The position numbers were made by a program, and so were the translations under genes. Positions 59,603 through 64,000 of a DNA stretch of 64,000 nucleotides are shown here, in pieces. The notes below the pieces were generated by a model. The model was given only the letters and a program-made list of their open reading frames with translations, did not search any database and was not told where the DNA came from. This stretch comes from Fonsecaea monophora (Eukaryota > Ascomycota > Eurotiomycetes > Chaetothyriales > Herpotrichiellaceae), in NCBI RefSeq assembly GCF_001642475.1, contig NW_019173965.1, positions 186,001 through 250,000 of the forward strand. Direction: 5' to 3'. Each line of letters opens with the position of its first letter. Positions within the stretch are counted from its first letter, which is position 1.

Positions 59603-61267
59603 CTACTTGTGACGAGTCGACAGCCTTTCCGAATCCTCGCCTGATTCCTCGGGGATCTGATTCAGATGTCCCCTTTTGCCCTGCAGCCGCAAACAGGAGT
59701 CCAGCTTGTCCGCGAGAGAATCCATCGAAGGACCACGGTGAGGGAGTCCGGTGTAGGACATACCCAGTGCCCGGCGCAGATATCTCTCAGCCAGTGTATA
59801 GTCTTCACGACTCAGACAAAGAGTGGCGAGCTGATCACAAGCCCAGGCTGCACTTCCACTATTTTTCGAATCCGGATCTGCCGTTTCATGCTGGAGAATG
59901 CGGTGTGCCACTCCCTCAATGGCAAATTCCTCATTCTGATCCGCATACAGCCTACCCAGAGCTGCTAGCGCAGTCCTATAGCGTCTAGGATGCATCGACT
60001 GGCTGTCTTTGATCAGTCTCTGACACATGTCTTGTGCCATCTGGAACTTCTTGCGTTTTCGGAGCATGTCAATCTGGTCAACTCGCAGGGCAAAGAGCGA
60101 AGAATTGCTGGGCTTTCGTCGGGCGCTGTACCCTTCAACTATCAGTTGCATCATGGACTCAACGACATGATCCCGATTCTCAGAAGCAATCGTCATGCTC
60201 AGAGCTTTGGCATAAGGATGAGTTTTCCCAAAAGCACTTGCTGCCATGGATGAGACAAAGCTTAGTAGATGCTGCTCTAGCGCAGCCATTCCTAGCCATG
60301 GCGTTGCAAAGTGTACCAGGAGGCAAGATAGGAGTTGAAGAGGTGCGGAATATAGCAACGGCTGGACCATATTGCAGCAGATGTCGAAATTCTCCCACGC
60401 TTTGCTCGATCTTCCCGTTTGCAAGGATTCGAAGCCATGGTAGAGCCCCAGCCAAAATGCCGACACTTGATCTGTCTGTCCAGCTCTCACCTCTTCTGGG
60501 ATAGAGTTCGGGAATCGATATTGCAATTCGTTCATTTTGAGCCGGTTGAATGCCGTAAACTGCCACTGCACGGCCTCGCGAGTGTGGAAAAGGCTGGATT
60601 GCATGTTGTATAAATCAGTCGGCGGCCGGACATCGATCATCATGAGACCGAGGCCAGTGCCATCGCAGCTTTGCGCATTGAAGTCGAAGTCTCCAGGCGG
60701 AGTACTAGAGTTTGAGAAGGCATTCGACCTGTGTAGGCCCATAGTTGGCGATTCGTCCTTGATTGTAATGTCTCCTGCAGACGCCGACTCTGGACTCTGC
60801 GATAACTGTTCCCAAAGCTGAGTAAACCTTTTGTCGCTGCGACAATGGCGTTTGACACGATCTAACTTCAACGGTCTCCCTCGAAACGAGATCGACTGAA
60901 TGTCATGTCCGGCGTCAACGTATTCTTTGACCCGTTTCGCCAAAAGTTCCTTGTCTTTAGCTTTGTAGTTCTTGTGGATTTTCCATTCAGTGATGCGGCG
61001 CTTGAACATCTTCTCGCTAGCATTGAAACCATACTGCTTGCGTAAGATGGTCCTCACGTCTTTTAGCTTCCTGTTTTGACCAATGTACAAATCAGTGAAG
61101 ACATCTTTGATATCAGTCCACTGCTGAGGACTTGGTCCAGCAGCCCTCCACGATTGAGGATCTTGCTCGGCATTGTGGTACACGAGATTCATTGGGTCAA
61201 CAGTCTCCAGATCTTTCTCATAACCTGACATGTTGTCCTCAATGCACCTTATTGTGTCGTCAGCCAT
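59603..61267 (-). CDS. Clr5-domain protein with TPR-like C-terminus
   Basis: Intronless, 554 aa. Residues 47-100 form a Clr5 domain (QQWTDIKDVFTDLYIGQ, LKDVRTILRKQYGFNASEKMFKRRITEWKIHKN), a helical DNA-binding-like module common in large expanded families in filamentous ascomycetes. Named for fission yeast Clr5, a silencing factor of the mating region. The middle is Ser/Pro-rich; the C-terminal part (about 250-530) is helical, and AAWACDQLATLCLSREDYTLAERYLRRALGM reads like a TPR-type repeat. Nuclear by inference. The target is unknown. It is separated from the same-strand gag-like gene by about 330 bp. Confidence 0.85.
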   Translation of the reverse strand: MADDTIRCIEDNMSGYEKDLETVDPMNLVYHNAEQDPQSWRAAGPSPQQWTDIKDVFTDLYIGQNRKLKDVRTILRKQYGFNASEKMFKRRITEWKIHKNYKAKDKELLAKRVKEYVDAGHDIQSISFRGRPLKLDRVKRHCRSDKRFTQLWEQLSQSPESASAGDITIKDESPTMGLHRSNAFSNSSTPPGDFDFNAQSCDGTGLGLMMIDVRPPTDLYNMQSSLFHTREAVQWQFTAFNRLKMNELQYRFPNSIPEEVRAGQTDQVSAFWLGLYHGFESLQTGRSSKAWENFDICCNMVQPLLYSAPLQLLSCLLVHFATPWLGMAALEQHLLSFVSSMAASAFGKTHPYAKALSMTIASENRDHVVESMMQLIVEGYSARRKPSNSSLFALRVDQIDMLRKRKKFQMAQDMCQRLIKDSQSMHPRRYRTALAALGRLYADQNEEFAIEGVAHRILQHETADPDSKNSGSAAWACDQLATLCLSREDYTLAERYLRRALGMSYTGLPHRGPSMDSLADKLDSCLRLQGKRGHLNQIPEESGEDSERLSTRHK

Positions 61268-61989
61268 TCTCTATGTTGTGCTCGAGAAAGAATATTGTGG
61301 TCGCAGGTCGACCCAGAGTCGTCAGATCTGCGAGCTGAACACCAGGTCCTTGCGGTCCGCTTACATAGCAGTTGAGAGAGAAAGGAACAGCCATGATTTT
61401 AAGGAGGAGAATGCCTCGAAATCTTATTATTATGGCGTTTGACTTGGGAAGCATTCATCGATACTGCTTGCAAAAGGGCTGAGCAAACTCGAACGAGGAC
61501 GCAAGAAGATGCCATTGGACGACAATTCCTCGGAGTGTCTGCCTCACTGCCTCACTGCCTCGTGAGCTCATCCACAAGGGAATGAGGTGCATTAGTGCTG
61601 GAACTTTGTGTTAGCAACCAATCGAGTTGAGCTGTATCCGAGAGGGAACTTTGGTAAACCAAGTACACCATGACAGCTTTCCTTTTCATCGATATTCTGC
61701 CGGGAGAAGCCTTATGAACACGAACAGACCGAAGCTGACAAGAGAGGAGGAAGAAGCAGAAGTGTTGATCAACAAATCAGAACAGATCAGAGATGGGTGG
61801 CTTTTACAATGTGCCTCTTTCGAAAGGTAGTCATTTTTTCATGCAGTCGTGGACTTTCTGTCAGACGATAACAATGACCTAATCATATGCACATAATCGA
61901 GTAGTTGATGTACCAGGAATGTGTCATGTTCGGTGTCAGACAAAATCTTTTTCGTCAACCCCAGAGTTTCACCTCTGGGACGCAGCCTC
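61268..61989. other. Intergenic interval, Clr5 promoter / CDC37 3' flank
   Basis: About 720 bp with only short frames; none credible. Contains tandem GTCTGCCTCACTGCCTC copies near 61540-61565. Confidence 0.4.
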
Positions 61990-63573
61990 TTACGAGCTTA
62001 CAGCTTCGCCAGGTTCACCCAATGCTTGTCCCTCGACCTCGACACTCTGTGCCAGTTCAGCTTTCCGCCTTTTCTCTTCCTCCTCAATTTCTTTCAGTCT
62101 CCTTTGCCCCTCTTCGTTCGTGGCATCAATCACCCCTTCCTGGAGACTGAGCATGTTGCCTTGACCCAGCAGCTCCACAATCTCTTCGGCTTCATCCACA
62201 CTCATCTTTCCCAGAACTTTGTTGACCTCGTCTAAGCTGCCACTCTCTAGCGCACGTTGTAGTCCTGGGGGAAAACGCTCGAAGATCTGGCGTGACTCTT
62301 GCTCGACAGGGTCATCCGAGCCTGGCTGTGGCACATTGATGTGGATCTCCGTTCCAGGCTCGACTGCGTGGAGCTGAATCTGTTCCACACCTGCTGGGTC
62401 GTTTCCTTCCTCCTTCTGTAACTCGGCCGCACGTGTCTTGATGCGACCGTATGTTTCAGCCAAGTCCTTGTTGAACACCTGCTGCGCTTGGTGTCCCTTG
62501 GTAGTGATTCGTTTGAAGAACAACCCGACGCCGTCCCGACCTAGCTGACGACAATATTGAATCAGGAGACTCTGATGTACGCATGTCCGCGCATAAGTAT
62601 CCTGCCCTTTCATCTGAGCGTTGAAGGCCTCGATCATAAGGGCATCCTGGGTCTTCTCATTAACGATGTTCGGATGCTCGGAAATGAATTGTAGACATGC
62701 TCGGTAGTCTCCAAGCTTGATCTTTGCGAACTGCTTGCCCTCTGGCGTGAGCTTAAGACTTGCCTCATCTTCTTCTTCATCTTCATGCTTGTCCAGGAGA
62801 GAATCATCTTCAATATCCGCCTCTGCACCAGAGGAAACAGCGCCCTCACCCGACTGGAGTGTATCCCGTGCCTGTGAGCTTAGGCCTTGAGGTGCGTTGA
62901 GCAGTTCAACCCTCTCGGTTTTCGGCTTTTCCTTGGCTTTGGGCTTCTCGGCAGAGCTCGAAGCTGGTTTTGGTTTATTAATGTGAGACGAATCGAAGCC
63001 GATATGAATATCCTCGCTTGTGATCTTTGCGGTCGCCTCCTTCTCCAACTGTGCGAGGCGCTTTAGCAGATCCTGCTGCAGCTTCTGGACCTTGGTGAGA
63101 TGACCATTCACTCCCTGCAAAAAGTCTGCGTATCTGTCTGTGGATTTGTCTTTCTTCTCGTCGACTTCTTTCTTGACCTGATCAACAAGAGCCCCCATCA
63201 TCTTAGAGTACCTAGGCTGCTCCTTCTGGTGCGTGTAGACACCTGCGGGGGGTTTGGGCGGTTCATCTTTGGCGGGATCACCGGCGCTCTCGATCAGACT
63301 CTGAAACACAATCTCGTCAGGGTTCTTTTTGTTTGCATCTTCTTGGTGTCTCTTCAGGGCGTCTAGGAGAGCATTGATGCGTTCGAGCAGTCCGTCGTTG
63401 ATGATTCGTTCGTATTTGAGCGTGTCAATCTCATGCTTTCGTTGTGCGCGTTGTTCGTGGATTTGACGCTGTTTGGCTCGGATGAAGCTCTTTGTGTCAA
63501 CGTTCGGGTGTACTTCGACGTCAGAATCGTCCGACACCTCGAGTCTATCCCACTTGTCGTAGGAAATAGGCAT
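61990..63573 (-). CDS. CDC37: Hsp90 co-chaperone Cdc37
   Basis: Intronless, 527 aa. It brings protein kinases to Hsp90. The start MPISYDKWDRLEVSDDSDVE is the family's diagnostic N-terminus, with Ser14 and Ser17 in casein-kinase-2 context, followed by VHPNVDTKSFIRAKQ and the coiled-coil N domain. The Hsp90-binding middle domain (~290-430) contains GDYRACLQFISEHPNIV and the C domain follows to the acidic/Ala-rich end. The frame runs upstream of 63573 without ATG, so ATG 63573 is the start. Essential housekeeping gene in yeasts. Confidence 0.97.
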   Translation of the reverse strand: MPISYDKWDRLEVSDDSDVEVHPNVDTKSFIRAKQRQIHEQRAQRKHEIDTLKYERIINDGLLERINALLDALKRHQEDANKKNPDEIVFQSLIESAGDPAKDEPPKPPAGVYTHQKEQPRYSKMMGALVDQVKKEVDEKKDKSTDRYADFLQGVNGHLTKVQKLQQDLLKRLAQLEKEATAKITSEDIHIGFDSSHINKPKPASSSAEKPKAKEKPKTERVELLNAPQGLSSQARDTLQSGEGAVSSGAEADIEDDSLLDKHEDEEEDEASLKLTPEGKQFAKIKLGDYRACLQFISEHPNIVNEKTQDALMIEAFNAQMKGQDTYARTCVHQSLLIQYCRQLGRDGVGLFFKRITTKGHQAQQVFNKDLAETYGRIKTRAAELQKEEGNDPAGVEQIQLHAVEPGTEIHINVPQPGSDDPVEQESRQIFERFPPGLQRALESGSLDEVNKVLGKMSVDEAEEIVELLGQGNMLSLQEGVIDATNEEGQRRLKEIEEEEKRRKAELAQSVEVEGQALGEPGEAVSS

Positions 63574-64000
63574 GGTAAGGGCAAAAGAGGAAGCAGGCTT
63601 TTGATTCGAGGAGGCAGTAAACTGGAACACGAGAGAGGAGCGGACTCGAGTCTTAGCTTATTAGATTGCTTGATGTTTGCTGTTCTTGAGCCTGTTGAGC
63701 CTCTTGAATCTTTTCGAGATCAAGGATGCTTCTAGAAAGGGATACCTAGTGTCTGGTGATCATGAATTAGATGTTTGCCATCTTGAGCAAGTGCCTCTGG
63801 TGGCCCTGGTGGCCCTGGTGGCCCTGCAGGTTACGTAGTGGGGGTGACGTCCGTGGGTTGCAGGTGGAAAATGGAGGGGCTTAGGCCAAGCTCCATTTGG
63901 TACGGGCGAGTGCTTAACTGCTAGGGGCGGTTAGTGGGAGCTCTTCGGGCGTCCTAGGCTCGGTCTCGCGTCTCCGTTCATCGGCTCGTCAATCGTCATT
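63574..64000. other. CDC37 upstream region to window edge
   Basis: No credible coding frame. A short nine-base tandem repeat lies within it. Confidence 0.4.
63797..63826. repeat. CTGGTGGCC tandem repeat, three units
   Basis: Three exact nine-base copies plus a partial fourth (CTG) lie about 220 bp upstream of the CDC37 start. Confidence 0.9.

Noticed and set aside
1..64000. CRISPR arrays or prokaryotic operon signals
   Set aside because: No direct-repeat/spacer pattern; the genes are intron-containing and fungal.

Overview
The window reads as nuclear DNA of a filamentous ascomycete (Pezizomycotina). Genes carry short GT-AG introns (mostly 46-130 nt) with CTAAC/CTGAC-like branch sites. The protein set is fungal: translation factor EF-3, a 7TM-RGS receptor, a Clr5-domain protein, an asco-laccase ending in DSGL, a DHA1-type MFS transporter and a C-24 sterol methyltransferase-like enzyme. 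The order cannot be fixed from sequence alone; a black-yeast or related Eurotiomycete lineage is only a guess. I resolved nearly all exon junctions by hand; each spliced model below stays in frame.

Region by region. 0.1-5.5 kb (minus): one five-exon gene joins a cellular RNA-dependent RNA polymerase (DLDGD active site) to a UPF1-like SF1 helicase with motifs I-VI, with a one-base frameshift just after motif VI. Divergent from it is a small P-loop ATPase (5.7-6.4 kb). 6.6-8.1 kb (minus): a secreted Thr/Ser-rich protein. 9.4-11.2 kb (plus): an intronless laccase. 11.7-15.6 kb (minus): ATP synthase subunit d, nascent-chain complex alpha and ribosomal protein L14. 18.5-20.6 kb (plus): 7TM-RGS protein after a 2.5 kb gene-free stretch. 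21.0-23.0 kb (minus): a divergent ERG6-like methyltransferase with a frame break. 24.1-27.0 kb (minus): EF-2 in seven exons. 27.9-29.9 kb (minus): an Ost-alpha/DUF300 membrane protein. 30.4-40.1 kb (plus): the 3,233-residue bridge-like lipid-transfer protein Csf1. 40.8-42.6 kb (minus): MFS transporter. 44.1-45.0 kb (plus): glycine-zipper protein. 47.2-50.5 kb (plus): EF-3. 52.1-54.1 kb (plus): Baeyer-Villiger-type flavin monooxygenase. 54.4-57.2 kb (plus): membrane-anchored copper amine oxidase. 57.9-59.3 kb (minus): a single-copy Copia-gag-like gene. 59.6-61.3 kb (minus): Clr5-domain protein. 62.0-63.6 kb (minus): Cdc37.

Much of the window is housekeeping (EF-2, EF-3, L14, NAC-alpha, Cdc37, ATP synthase d, Csf1), mixed with accessory oxidative and transport genes that do not form an evident biosynthetic cluster. 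The most notable item is the RdRP-helicase fusion: these activities reside on separate proteins of the RNA-silencing RdRP complex in fission yeast (Rdp1, Hrr1) and in Neurospora meiotic silencing (SAD-1, SAD-3), so a single polypeptide would hard-wire that complex.
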